Source: Metabacillus niabensis | GTDB lineage: Bacteria; Bacillota; Bacilli; Bacillales; Bacillaceae | Assembly (NCBI RefSeq): GCF_020524345.1 | Contig: NZ_JAIVLH010000006.1 | Location: 62,001-126,000, forward strand | Direction: 5' to 3' | DNA length: 64,000 nt | In this document: in pieces, positions 49,052-56,700 of the stretch | Numbering within the stretch: position 1 is the stretch's first letter | Layout: each line of letters opens with the position of its first letter | Translations under genes and position numbers: made by a program | Notes under the pieces: generated by a model | What the model was told of the DNA's origin: nothing | What the model saw: the letters and a program-made list of their open reading frames with translations, nothing else | Database searches by the model: none

Positions 49052-49245
49052 TTATCCACAAAAAATAATGCCTTATCCACATTTTGTGGATAAGGCTTGT
49101 TTTCTGTAGCTTCTTCTTTTATACTTTCAAGAGTTAACCATCTAGTATATTAGTTAATTGAACGGAATATAAGGAGTTTTGAAGGTATGAAAACTACACT
49201 TTGGACTGTGGATGATCTTACCAACTTATCCACTAGTTATCCACA
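49052..49245. other. DnaA-box cluster across the ywlB-ywlC gap
   Basis: Exact TTATCCACA boxes lie at 49052-49060, 49073-49081 and 49237-49245, and an exact reverse one (TGTGGATAA) at 49085-49093. One-mismatch boxes lie at 49207-49215 and 49226-49234. Six sites in 194 bp is far above chance. I recall ywlC as a DnaA-bound locus in B. subtilis. Confidence 0.8.
49070..49104 (+). terminator. Terminator after ywlB, built from two DnaA boxes
   Basis: GCCTTATCCACA and TGTGGATAAGGC form a perfect 12-bp stem with a TTT loop, then TTGTTTTC. Its two arms are inverted DnaA boxes. Confidence 0.75.
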
Positions 49246-50233
49246 TATTACACAGGCAGCAGCTAAACTAAAAGATAATGAAGTTGTCGCTTTTCCAACA
49301 GAAACGGTTTATGGCCTGGGAGCAAATGCTTTTTCAGATGAAGCTGTACGTAAAATCTTTGAGGCAAAGGGACGCCCAAGTGATAATCCACTGATTGTCC
49401 ACATTGCTTCACAGGAGCAGCTTGACGAATTTGTTGAAGATATACCAGAGTATGCAATAGCCTTAATCAATCATTTTTGGCCGGGTCCGTTAACACTTGT
49501 TTTAAAGAAAAAGGGTGAACAATTATCAGATTTAGTGACAGCAGGGCTTGATACTGTTGGTGTTCGAATGCCGGATCATCCGATTGCCCTTGCACTTTTA
49601 AAAGAAGCCAATGTACCTGTAGCGGCACCTAGTGCAAATCGCTCTGGAAAACCGAGTCCAACACAGGCTTCACATGTATACCATGACCTTCAGGGGCGCA
49701 TAAGTGGTATTATTGATGGAGGTTCAACAGGAGTCGGGGTGGAATCAACGGTTATTGATTGCACAACAAAGATCCCAACAATTCTTCGTCCGGGTGGAGT
49801 GACAAAGGAACAAATGGAGGAAATTGTTGGAGAGGTTCATGTAGATCAGGCATTAGTTGAGGAAGGTCATGCACCTAAATCACCGGGAATGAAGTATACC
49901 CATTATGCGCCAAATGCGCCAGTTATCGTTGTGGACGGAAGTCATCGCTTTATTCAACAACAGATCGATCAGTATGAAAAAGAAGGCAAAAAGGTGGGTG
50001 TTCTTACAACAGAAGAAGCAGAAAATGATTATCGCGCATCGAAAGTAGTTTCATGCGGTAATCGTTCAGACCTTCAAACGGTGGCAGCTAAGTTGTATGA
50101 TGTGCTAAGACAGTTTGACCAAGAAGATGTAGACCTTATCATAAGTGAAAGTTTTCCACAGGGTGGAGTTGGCACAGCAATCATGAACAGGCTGTTAAAG
50201 GCGGCGGGTAACCAAGTGATCGTGGAAAAATAA
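49187..50233 (+). CDS. ywlC: Threonylcarbamoyl-AMP synthase (Sua5/YwlC)
   Basis: Makes threonylcarbamoyl-AMP from threonine, bicarbonate and ATP for the t6A modification of tRNAs reading ANN codons. The 348-residue length is the Sua5 long form: a YrdC domain (EVVAFPTETVYGLGANAF, KGRPSDNPLIVHI, APSANRSGKPSPTQASHVY, STVIDC, LRPGGVT) and then a Sua5 domain (SPGMKYTHYAPNAPVIVVDG; FPQGGVGTAIMNRL). ATG 49187 follows AAGGAGTTTT. Two DnaA-like boxes lie inside its first 60 bases, so replication status may affect its expression. Confidence 0.94.
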   Translation: MKTTLWTVDDLTNLSTSYPHITQAAAKLKDNEVVAFPTETVYGLGANAFSDEAVRKIFEAKGRPSDNPLIVHIASQEQLDEFVEDIPEYAIALINHFWPGPLTLVLKKKGEQLSDLVTAGLDTVGVRMPDHPIALALLKEANVPVAAPSANRSGKPSPTQASHVYHDLQGRISGIIDGGSTGVGVESTVIDCTTKIPTILRPGGVTKEQMEEIVGEVHVDQALVEEGHAPKSPGMKYTHYAPNAPVIVVDGSHRFIQQQIDQYEKEGKKVGVLTTEEAENDYRASKVVSCGNRSDLQTVAAKLYDVLRQFDQEDVDLIISESFPQGGVGTAIMNRLLKAAGNQVIVEK

Positions 50234-50251
50234 TCAATGTTCTATTCGTCT

Positions 50252-50285
50252 TCGGACACGCATAAAGTGAATTAGGCGTGTCCGA
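50252..50285 (+). promoter_or_regulatory. Hairpin abutting the mntP ribosome binding site
   Basis: TCGGACACGC pairs perfectly with GCGTGTCCGA around a 14-base loop. GGAGGGGG begins on the next base (50286). It could be a ywlC terminator without a T-run or a control on mntP translation. Confidence 0.55.
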
Positions 50286-50296
50286 GGAGGGGGAAC

Positions 50297-50857
50297 ATGA
50301 GTATAGAATCAATGGCGGGAGAACTTCTAACTTTACTAATTATGGCACTAGCTCTAGGAATGGACGCATTTTCGGTCGGCCTTGGAATGGGCTTAATTAG
50401 GTTAAGAATTAGACAGATTTTTTACATAGGGATCACAATTGGCATTTTCCATATCTGGATGCCATTAGTGGGAATATTAATCGGGAGGCTGTTAAGTGAC
50501 ACCTTTGGCACAATTGCAACACTATTAGGTGGTACACTTCTTATTTTATTAGGGATTCAGATGGTGGTTGCTTCCTTTAAAAAAGATGAAGATCCCTTTA
50601 TTACACCGGTAGGTTTCGGCCTCATTGTGTTTGCGTTAAGTGTCAGTTTAGATAGTTTTTCAGTCGGATTAAGTTTAGGGATATATGGAGCAAAAACATT
50701 TCTCACTGTTGCGATCTTTGGACTAGTTAGTATGGTGTTGACATGGTTGGGGCTTTTAATCGGAAAGCGGGTTCAAAATTGGCTAGGGTCTTATAGTGAA
50801 GCATTAGGTGGCAGTATTCTACTGGCATTCGGGATTAAGCTCCTTTTGCCATTTTAA
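50297..50857 (+). CDS. mntP: Manganese efflux pump MntP
   Basis: A small membrane exporter of Mn(II), 186 residues with six predicted helices in two related halves. Both halves have the family Asp-containing motif: [17 protein letters not shown] at the start and [17 protein letters not shown] in the middle. ATG 50297 follows GAGGAGGGGG. It corresponds to B. subtilis ywlD. The 63-bp leader is too short for a yybP-ykoY manganese riboswitch, so other control such as MntR may act; the hairpin before the RBS is notable. Confidence 0.92.
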   Translation: MSIESMAGELLTLLIMALALGMDAFSVGLGMGLIRLRIRQIFYIGITIGIFHIWMPLVGILIGRLLSDTFGTIATLLGGTLLILLGIQMVVASFKKDEDPFITPVGFGLIVFALSVSLDSFSVGLSLGIYGAKTFLTVAIFGLVSMVLTWLGLLIGKRVQNWLGSYSEALGGSILLAFGIKLLLPF

Positions 50858-50865
50858 TAGATTTG

Positions 50866-50897
50866 AAAGAGACTGTTTGGGGCAGTCTCTTTTTTAG
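50866..50897. terminator. Bidirectional terminator, mntP and CobW gene
   Basis: AAAGAGACTG pairs with CAGTCTCTTT, with A-rich and T-rich flanks on both sides. Confidence 0.9.
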
Positions 50898-50898
50898 T

Positions 50899-51837
50899 TT
50901 ACACGTAAAGTGCATAGTCAAAAGAAGAACGAATTGTACTCGGATCCAGGTGGTTGCCAATCAAAATAATAATGGGCGTTTCTGTTGCAGAGCCATCCAC
51001 TTTCTCGAAATAAACGTTCTTAGATGCGAATTGAAATGAATAAAGGGAAGGGTCATCATGAAAACGCACAAATCCTTTTCCGCGAATAACGTCCTTCGGT
51101 AATTCTTTTAACCAAGAGACAAATGTCTTTTTATTAATAGAAGGAATGTCCTCTATTTTAATTGCTTTTATGGTGTGGTGTGGCAGATCATTCGAACGGT
51201 TAGAACTGAATAAGTCGATCGTTTTGATTCTGACTGCCAGTAATTCGTCGAACGAAACCTCCCCATACTCTGACAAAATAATTTTTGCCTGATCACTAGC
51301 CATTTCGTTTATCTTTGTCATTACTTTTTCCAGCTTTTTAGATGAAACAAGATCTGTTTTATTAACGATAAGTAATGAAGCATGGGAAATTTGCTCTTTA
51401 AGTAACTGACGAATTTCCTTTGAGCTTGAAAAAATACTATGATAATCGAGAAAATGACTGGCATCCACAATGCTAATCAAAGACGTAAGGGAAAAGGAAT
51501 CAATATAGTCGGGGCTTGAAAGGGCATCAATAATTTCCTGCGGATTGGCAACACCGGTTCCTTCAATTAAAAGTACATCAACAGGACTTTGGACAAATTG
51601 ATTAAGTGTTGTTTTTAGATCATCCTGAATAGAACAGCAAATACATCCATTTAACAATTCATAGGCTCTTTCATCTTCAAATAAGTGTTGCTCCACATTC
51701 GTATCACCAAGTTCGTTAAGAATAATTCCTAGCTTCATATTCCTGGTTTTGAATTCCTTTACCATTCTCTTTAAGACGGTTGTTTTTCCACTTCCTAAAA
51801 ATCCACTTAATAGATAGACCTTTATAGGCTTGTTCAT
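50899..51837 (-). CDS. CobW/G3E-family GTPase metallochaperone
   Basis: A 312-residue P-loop GTPase of the COG0523 type that hands metal ions to target enzymes. Visible are GFLGSGKTTVLKRMVKEF (Walker A), the metal-binding CxCC in LNGCICCSIQDDL, LLIEGTGVANPQEI (Walker B), and the specificity motif NKTDLV. A CobW C-terminal domain fills residues 210-312. A Zur-like operator 16 bp upstream of the start supports a zinc-starvation role like B. subtilis ZagA/YciC. It is inserted between mntP and ywlE on the opposite strand. Confidence 0.9.
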   Translation of the reverse strand: MNKPIKVYLLSGFLGSGKTTVLKRMVKEFKTRNMKLGIILNELGDTNVEQHLFEDERAYELLNGCICCSIQDDLKTTLNQFVQSPVDVLLIEGTGVANPQEIIDALSSPDYIDSFSLTSLISIVDASHFLDYHSIFSSSKEIRQLLKEQISHASLLIVNKTDLVSSKKLEKVMTKINEMASDQAKIILSEYGEVSFDELLAVRIKTIDLFSSNRSNDLPHHTIKAIKIEDIPSINKKTFVSWLKELPKDVIRGKGFVRFHDDPSLYSFQFASKNVYFEKVDGSATETPIIILIGNHLDPSTIRSSFDYALYV

Positions 51838-51852
51838 CTTTATCCCTCGCTT

Positions 51853-51875
51853 TAAATAAGAAACATTACGATTTA
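51853..51875 (-). promoter_or_regulatory. Candidate Zur box before the CobW gene
   Basis: On the minus strand one half reads TAAATCGTAAT, a full match to the Zur half-site. One base later the other half, TTTCTTATTTA, matches 7 of 11 positions. The symmetry and position just before the start codon fit zinc repression. Confidence 0.6.
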
Positions 51876-52051
51876 TTTACTATCATCATATGTGATTCAT
51901 AGACATTCATCAACAAATAACAGAAATGTTCACAAAACCTTTACAACAAACGCTTATTTAGACCCTTCACACATATTTGTTATTTTCACGTTTCATAAGA
52001 CTACTTTCCGACACAATTTTTGATTATAATAGAAAAAAGGAGTGTTTTTAT

Positions 52052-52504
52052 ATGACGAACGTACTATTTGTTTGTACGGGAAATACGTGTAGAAGTCCGA
52101 TGGCGGAGGCATTATTGAAGCATGGAAAAAGCTCTGATCATATTCAAGTGAAGTCAGCGGGGGTTTTTGCTGTTGATGGGTATCAGGCCTCTCCGAATGC
52201 TGTTGAAGCCTTGAGGGAAAAAGGAATTTCAAGTAATCATCAGTCCTCTGGTTTAACAGCAGAGCTCGCTGATTGGGCAACAATTATTTTAACGATGACA
52301 AATCAGCACAAGCAATCGGTCATTGACTATTATCCCCATGTAGGTCGAAAAACCTATACACTTACAGAATATGTGTCAGATCCTGAAGAAGGAGTCACAC
52401 AAGATATCACAGATCCATTCGGTGGTCCGCTGCCAATGTATCGCAAAACCTTAACTGATTTAGAAAAATTAATTGAAAAGCTTATTGTAAAACTAGAGAA
52501 TTGA
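52052..52504 (+). CDS. ywlE: Protein-arginine phosphatase YwlE
   Basis: A low-molecular-weight phosphatase fold enzyme that removes phosphate from arginine, opposing the McsB kinase. The 150 residues begin [21 protein letters not shown]: the P-loop nucleophile is Cys8, and Thr12 is the residue known to favour phospho-arginine. The general acid Asp lies in [13 protein letters not shown] 52052 follows AAAAAGGAG; an in-frame start at 51977 adds unrelated sequence. Confidence 0.92.
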   Translation: MTNVLFVCTGNTCRSPMAEALLKHGKSSDHIQVKSAGVFAVDGYQASPNAVEALREKGISSNHQSSGLTAELADWATIILTMTNQHKQSVIDYYPHVGRKTYTLTEYVSDPEEGVTQDITDPFGGPLPMYRKTLTDLEKLIEKLIVKLEN

Positions 52505-52530
52505 CTCAACCCTTTGGAGGAGAAATCGTC

Positions 52531-53817
52531 ATGGAAGACAAAAAGTACAAGTTTAGCTTGCGCATGAAGCTAGTTTTATTAGTCACAATACTTGCTGTGA
52601 TTACGTACTCAACAAGTGCCATTTTCATATCTTTTATCGTGGAATACGTTGATCATATTGTATCACCTGCTATCTTTACTCTTATTACACTGTTGATGGG
52701 AATCTTTTGGTCAGGGGTTTTGGCTTATTTTGGATCAGGATTTATTACTAGAGCGCTCAAAAAACTTGAAACTGCCGCTTATAAAGCAGCAAAAGGCCAT
52801 ATTGAAGAAGATGTACCTGTTACAAATAGTGATGATGAAATTAGAGGATTAAGCATTGCATTTAACGAAATGCTTCATAATATGCGTAATATGGTGCACA
52901 GTATCGAGGCTAATTTTCAAACAACAAATGATCAAGTTAGTCAAATAGCCAATGCATCAAGCAGAGCATCAAAGCAGGCGGATGAGATTTTAATTACCGT
53001 CCAGGAAATTTCGCGTGGAGCTGATCAGTCCGCAGTAGCCATTCAAGAAACGGCTACTTCGGTTGAAGACATCATTGAATTCGCTTCACAAGTTGAAGGC
53101 AAAGCCGCTTCATCTGAACAATTGTCAAAAGAAATGGTGACTTCATTACATGAAAGTAAAGAAGTTTATGAAGGATTGATTGAGGGAATCCAAACATTAG
53201 CGATTGAAAATGAAAAATCCATGACAGCTGTACGCCGCTTAGAACAGCATGCCAATGAGGTTTCAAGCATCGTTTCTCTAGTGGGAGATATTGCCAACCA
53301 AACAAATCTTCTTGCCTTAAATGCTTCAATTGAAGCAGCGCGGGCTGGAGAACATGGTAAGGGCTTTGCTGTCGTTGCTGATGAAGTCAGGAAGCTTGCT
53401 GATGAAAGTGCAAAAGCTGTTCAGGGTATCACAGGGCTTATCGAAAATATTCAACAAGAAGTTCAAAATGTTGTGACTCAAATAGCTGATCAAGTAGAAA
53501 CAGCAAAAAATCAAGCGGAAAACGGACAAGTATCTGCCGAATTACTTGATCAATCAGGCCAATCGATTATAGATGTGGCTGAAGCGGTTAAACAAATTAG
53601 CGACCTCATTCACCAGCAAATGAATTCACTTCAAAAAACTGGTGCACAATCAGAAGAAGTGGCAGCAATTGCTGAACAAACATCAGCAGGAGCACATGAA
53701 GTTGCTTCAGCAATCACAGAACAATCAGATCATATCCAAAGTATGAACGAATTAGGCAAGAAGCTGGCTGAAAGTTCAGAAGAATTAAGGAAAACAATTG
53801 ATCGTTTTGTCATTTAA
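52531..53817 (+). CDS. Methyl-accepting chemotaxis protein 2
   Basis: A 428-residue chemoreceptor with two adjacent membrane helices ([37 protein letters not shown]-like), a HAMP region ([21 protein letters not shown]), and the signalling tip [20 protein letters not shown] with [16 protein letters not shown]. The extracellular loop is very short, so it probably senses the cytoplasm or membrane state rather than an outside ligand. ATG 52531 lies ten bases after GGAGG; the in-frame TTG at 52501 overlaps the ywlE stop. It sits inside the ywlE-rpiB run and is an insertion relative to B. subtilis. Confidence 0.88.
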   Translation: MEDKKYKFSLRMKLVLLVTILAVITYSTSAIFISFIVEYVDHIVSPAIFTLITLLMGIFWSGVLAYFGSGFITRALKKLETAAYKAAKGHIEEDVPVTNSDDEIRGLSIAFNEMLHNMRNMVHSIEANFQTTNDQVSQIANASSRASKQADEILITVQEISRGADQSAVAIQETATSVEDIIEFASQVEGKAASSEQLSKEMVTSLHESKEVYEGLIEGIQTLAIENEKSMTAVRRLEQHANEVSSIVSLVGDIANQTNLLALNASIEAARAGEHGKGFAVVADEVRKLADESAKAVQGITGLIENIQQEVQNVVTQIADQVETAKNQAENGQVSAELLDQSGQSIIDVAEAVKQISDLIHQQMNSLQKTGAQSEEVAAIAEQTSAGAHEVASAITEQSDHIQSMNELGKKLAESSEELRKTIDRFVI

Positions 53818-53853
53818 GAGATAGAATAAAGGTAAAACCTTTAGGAGGATATT

Positions 53854-54300
53854 ATGAAAGTAGCGATCGCATCAGACCACGGTGGAGTGAATATAAGAAA
53901 AGAAATCATTCATTTATTAGAAGAGCTAAACATTGAGTACGTTGATATGGGCTGTGAATGTGAAACATCTGTCGATTATCCGGACTACGCCCTGCCTGTA
54001 GCGGAAAAGGTAGCAAATGGCGAATTTGATCGCGGAATTTTAATTTGTGGAACAGGCATCGGTATGAGCATTGCTGCCAACAAAGTAAAAGGCATACGCT
54101 GTGCACTTGTCCATGATACATTTAGTGCTCAAGCAACACGTGAGCATAATGATACAAATATTTTATCAATGGGTGAACGTGTTATTGGTCCCGGACTTGC
54201 AAGAGATATTGCGAAAATCTGGTTAACAACAGAATACCAAGGCGGCCGTCACGCAACACGCGTTGGAAAAATTTCAAAGTATGAAGAACAACACAACTAA
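53854..54300 (+). CDS. rpiB: Ribose-5-phosphate isomerase B-type protein (YwlF)
   Basis: Interconverts ribose-5-phosphate and ribulose-5-phosphate. The 148 residues are the RpiB/LacAB family core: KVAIASDHGGVNIRKEI, DYPDYALPVAEKV, ICGTGIGMSIAANKVKGIRCA (phosphate and Cys site), and TREHNDTNILSMGERV. ATG 53854 has TAGGAGG. It is followed 15 bp later by ywlG. Because a transaldolase gene is missing near fbaA, the pentose-phosphate steps must be encoded elsewhere. Confidence 0.93.
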   Translation: MKVAIASDHGGVNIRKEIIHLLEELNIEYVDMGCECETSVDYPDYALPVAEKVANGEFDRGILICGTGIGMSIAANKVKGIRCALVHDTFSAQATREHNDTNILSMGERVIGPGLARDIAKIWLTTEYQGGRHATRVGKISKYEEQHN

Positions 54301-54315
54301 AAGGATGTTAAAATC

Positions 54316-54888
54316 ATGACAAAACTTCAAAACTGGATGCAGGATCTCTCTTGTCTTTTATCAGATCTTAAGGCTCAAAGCGATCTTCAAGAAGGAGACA
54401 TTCTCGTAGTTGGCTGCAGTACAAGCGAGGTCATCGGCGAAAAGATCGGTACAGCCGGAACAGAAGAAGTAGCAGAAATGATTTTTGAAACATTGGATCA
54501 ATTTCGGAAGCAAACAGGAGTGGAACTAGCTTTTCAATGCTGCGAGCACCTGAATCGCGCTCTTGTCATCGAAAGAGAAGCTGCCAAAACAAATGGTTTC
54601 GAAGAGGTCTCCGTTATTCCGGTGAGAAAAGCCGGAGGAGCCATGGCAACCTATGCCTACCAGCATATGAATAACCCAACCGTCGTTGAGTTTATCAAAG
54701 CTGACGCGGGCATTGACATTGGCGATACATTTATAGGCATGCACTTAAAACATGTCGCCGTTCCATTAAGAAGCAAAGTAAAACAAATTGGCTCTGCCCA
54801 TGTGACCATGGCGAAAACCCGCCCGAAATTAATCGGCGGCGTAAGAGCTGTATATGAGCAAACGAAAGAAAATCAATCTTGTCGGTAA
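54316..54888 (+). CDS. ywlG: YwlG family protein (DUF436)
   Basis: A conserved Bacillota protein of 190 residues with no assigned activity. It has [36 protein letters not shown], and a glycine-rich middle, [14 protein letters not shown], with [17 protein letters not shown] near the end. The Cys-Cys-Glu-His cluster could bind metal or do catalysis; this is a guess. It is next to rpiB and before glyA, as in B. subtilis. Confidence 0.9.
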   Translation: MTKLQNWMQDLSCLLSDLKAQSDLQEGDILVVGCSTSEVIGEKIGTAGTEEVAEMIFETLDQFRKQTGVELAFQCCEHLNRALVIEREAAKTNGFEEVSVIPVRKAGGAMATYAYQHMNNPTVVEFIKADAGIDIGDTFIGMHLKHVAVPLRSKVKQIGSAHVTMAKTRPKLIGGVRAVYEQTKENQSCR

Positions 54889-54896
54889 AAGTAGTG

Positions 54897-54925
54897 GGGT
54901 CAACTTAGGTTGGCTCTTTTTTTAT
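54897..54925 (+). terminator. Terminator after ywlG
   Basis: GGGTCAAC pairs with GTTGGCTC through two wobbles, followed by seven T. Confidence 0.7.
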
Positions 54926-54960
54926 AGTAAGGGATGGTCGGAAATTGTCGAAATTTATCT

Positions 54961-55060
54961 AATCGTTGATAAAAAGTGAGAATCGAAGATAAAACGCAAT
55001 AATCGTTGATAAATTCTCAGAATCGTTGATAAATCTTAAAAATCGAAGATAAATAACCCA
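54961..55060. repeat. Array with exact 20-bp period (array 2)
   Basis: Five units start at 54961, 54981, 55001, 55021 and 55041. Each opens with AATCGTTGATAAA or AATCGAAGATAAA and continues with seven variable bases. The lead-in GGTCGGAAATTGTCG resembles that of array 1 (48332-48406). Non-coding. Confidence 0.85.
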
Positions 55061-55222
55061 AAAACCTCTGATCCCCTTTAAGTTGAATAAGAATTTCTTA
55101 ACTTGGGATATTAATTTTGGGCCTTAACCAAAAAACTCTCAAAATATTCTATCTTTACAGTTGACATTGTAAGAAAAAGTAACGACAATAGGTTGTATAT
55201 ATTTAAAAAGGAACAACATACC

Positions 55223-55267
55223 AAAACGAATATTAATAACAAAAATCCACATCATTATTCGGTTTTT
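55223..55267. promoter_or_regulatory. Candidate PurBox pair before glyA
   Basis: AAAACGAATATTA (55223-55235) and, inverted, ATTATTCGGTTTTT (55254-55267) resemble PurR boxes (AWWWCCGAACWWT) facing each other over 18 bp. The second box has one mismatch, the first two or three. B. subtilis glyA is in the PurR regulon, but these lie further from the promoter than usual. Confidence 0.3.
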
Positions 55268-55320
55268 AATAGACAAACGACACAAAACGTTAAAAAAAAC
55301 ATAATTATTTCAGAAAATCT

Positions 55321-55350
55321 TTTACATTCTATCCCTATAGCGTGTAAAAT
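55321..55350 (+). promoter_or_regulatory. glyA promoter
   Basis: TTTACA, 18 bp, TAAAAT, about 55 bp before the glyA start. A weaker TTGACA with GACAAT lies at 55161-55189. Confidence 0.6.
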
Positions 55351-55405
55351 AAAGATGGAAATAAACGAAGATAAAATGTGGTTAATATGAAGGGAGATAC
55401 GAACG

Positions 55406-56647
55406 ATGAAACATTTACCAGAACAAGATGTGAAAGTATTTGAAGCCATTCAGTTAGAACGTACTCGTCAAGAATCAAAAATCGAGCTTATTGCTTCAGA
55501 AAACTTCGTTAGTGAAGCAGTTATGGAAGCTCAAGGTTCTGTATTAACAAACAAATATGCAGAAGGTTATCCTGGTCGTCGCTACTATGGTGGTTGTGAG
55601 CATGTCGATGTTGTAGAAGACATTGCAAGAGACCGTGCAAAAGAAATTTTCGGTGCAGAGTATGTGAACGTTCAGCCTCACTCAGGTGCACAAGCAAACA
55701 TGGGAGTTTACTTCACAATCCTTGAGCATGGTGACACAGTTCTTGGAATGAACTTATCTCATGGTGGTCACTTAACACACGGTAGTCCTGTTAACTTCAG
55801 TGGTGTGCAATACAACTTCGTAGAATACGGTGTTGACGAAGAAACTCACCGCATTAATTATGAAGATGTGCGTGAAAAAGCATTAGCACACAAACCAAAA
55901 TTAATCGTGGCAGGTGCAAGTGCATATCCAAGAGCAATCGACTTCAAAAAATTCCGTGAAATCGCTGATGAAGTAGGAGCTTATTTCATGGTAGATATGG
56001 CTCACATCGCAGGCTTAGTTGCAGCGGGACTTCATGAAAATCCTGTGCCATATGCAGATTTCGTAACTACAACTACTCACAAAACACTTCGCGGACCACG
56101 TGGAGGAATGATTCTTTGTAAAGAAGAATTCGGTAAGAAAATCGATAAGTCGATCTTCCCTGGTATCCAAGGCGGACCACTTATGCACGTAATCGCTGCA
56201 AAAGCTGTATCTTTTGGTGAAGCTTTACAAGACAGCTTCAAAACTTATGCACAAAACATCATTGATAATGCAAGACGCTTAGCTGAAAAGCTTCAATCTG
56301 AAGGCTTAACACTTGTTTCTGGTGGAACAGACAACCACTTATTATTGGTAGATGTTCGTTCTCTTCAGTTAACTGGTAAAGTAGCTGAGCACGTATTAGA
56401 TGAGATCGGTATTACAGTAAACAAAAATACAATCCCATTTGAAACAGAAAGCCCATTCGTAACAAGTGGTATTCGTATCGGTACAGCTGCTGTAACAAGC
56501 CGCGGCTTCGGTCTTGATGAAATGGACGAAATCGGAAGCATCATTGCCTTCGCTCTTAAAAACCATGAAGACGAAGCAAAACTTGCTGAAGCAAAACAAC
56601 GCGTTGAAGACTTAACAAGCAAATTCCCTTTATACCGCAATTTATAA
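55406..56647 (+). CDS. glyA: Serine hydroxymethyltransferase
   Basis: A pyridoxal-phosphate enzyme that converts serine and tetrahydrofolate to glycine and methylene-tetrahydrofolate, the main source of one-carbon units. The 413 residues include [46 protein letters not shown] and the cofactor lysine in [18 protein letters not shown] 55406 follows AAGGGAGATA. In B. subtilis it is followed by upp; here a histidine kinase gene is inserted on the opposite strand. Confidence 0.97.
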   Translation: MKHLPEQDVKVFEAIQLERTRQESKIELIASENFVSEAVMEAQGSVLTNKYAEGYPGRRYYGGCEHVDVVEDIARDRAKEIFGAEYVNVQPHSGAQANMGVYFTILEHGDTVLGMNLSHGGHLTHGSPVNFSGVQYNFVEYGVDEETHRINYEDVREKALAHKPKLIVAGASAYPRAIDFKKFREIADEVGAYFMVDMAHIAGLVAAGLHENPVPYADFVTTTTHKTLRGPRGGMILCKEEFGKKIDKSIFPGIQGGPLMHVIAAKAVSFGEALQDSFKTYAQNIIDNARRLAEKLQSEGLTLVSGGTDNHLLLVDVRSLQLTGKVAEHVLDEIGITVNKNTIPFETESPFVTSGIRIGTAAVTSRGFGLDEMDEIGSIIAFALKNHEDEAKLAEAKQRVEDLTSKFPLYRNL

Positions 56648-56656
56648 AATAAAATG

Positions 56657-56693
56657 AAATAGGCCGACTTCAAGATTTGAAGGCGGCCTATTT
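56657..56693. terminator. Terminator between glyA and the kinase gene
   Basis: AAATAGGCCGACTTCAA and TTGAAGGCGGCCTATTT pair with one mismatch. It can act in both directions for the two convergent genes. Confidence 0.9.
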
Positions 56694-56700
56694 TCTTTAT

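Noticed and set aside
50234-50296. yybP-ykoY manganese riboswitch before mntP
   Set aside because: The gap is only 63 bp and shows a single simple hairpin, too small for that riboswitch.
54961-55060. The 20-bp arrays as CRISPR
   Set aside because: The repeats are 13 bp and the spacers 7 bp, far below CRISPR sizes, and no cas genes are in the window.
55193-55390. 65-codon frame upstream of glyA
   Set aside because: Very AT-rich, low-complexity protein with no RBS. It overlaps the likely glyA promoter.
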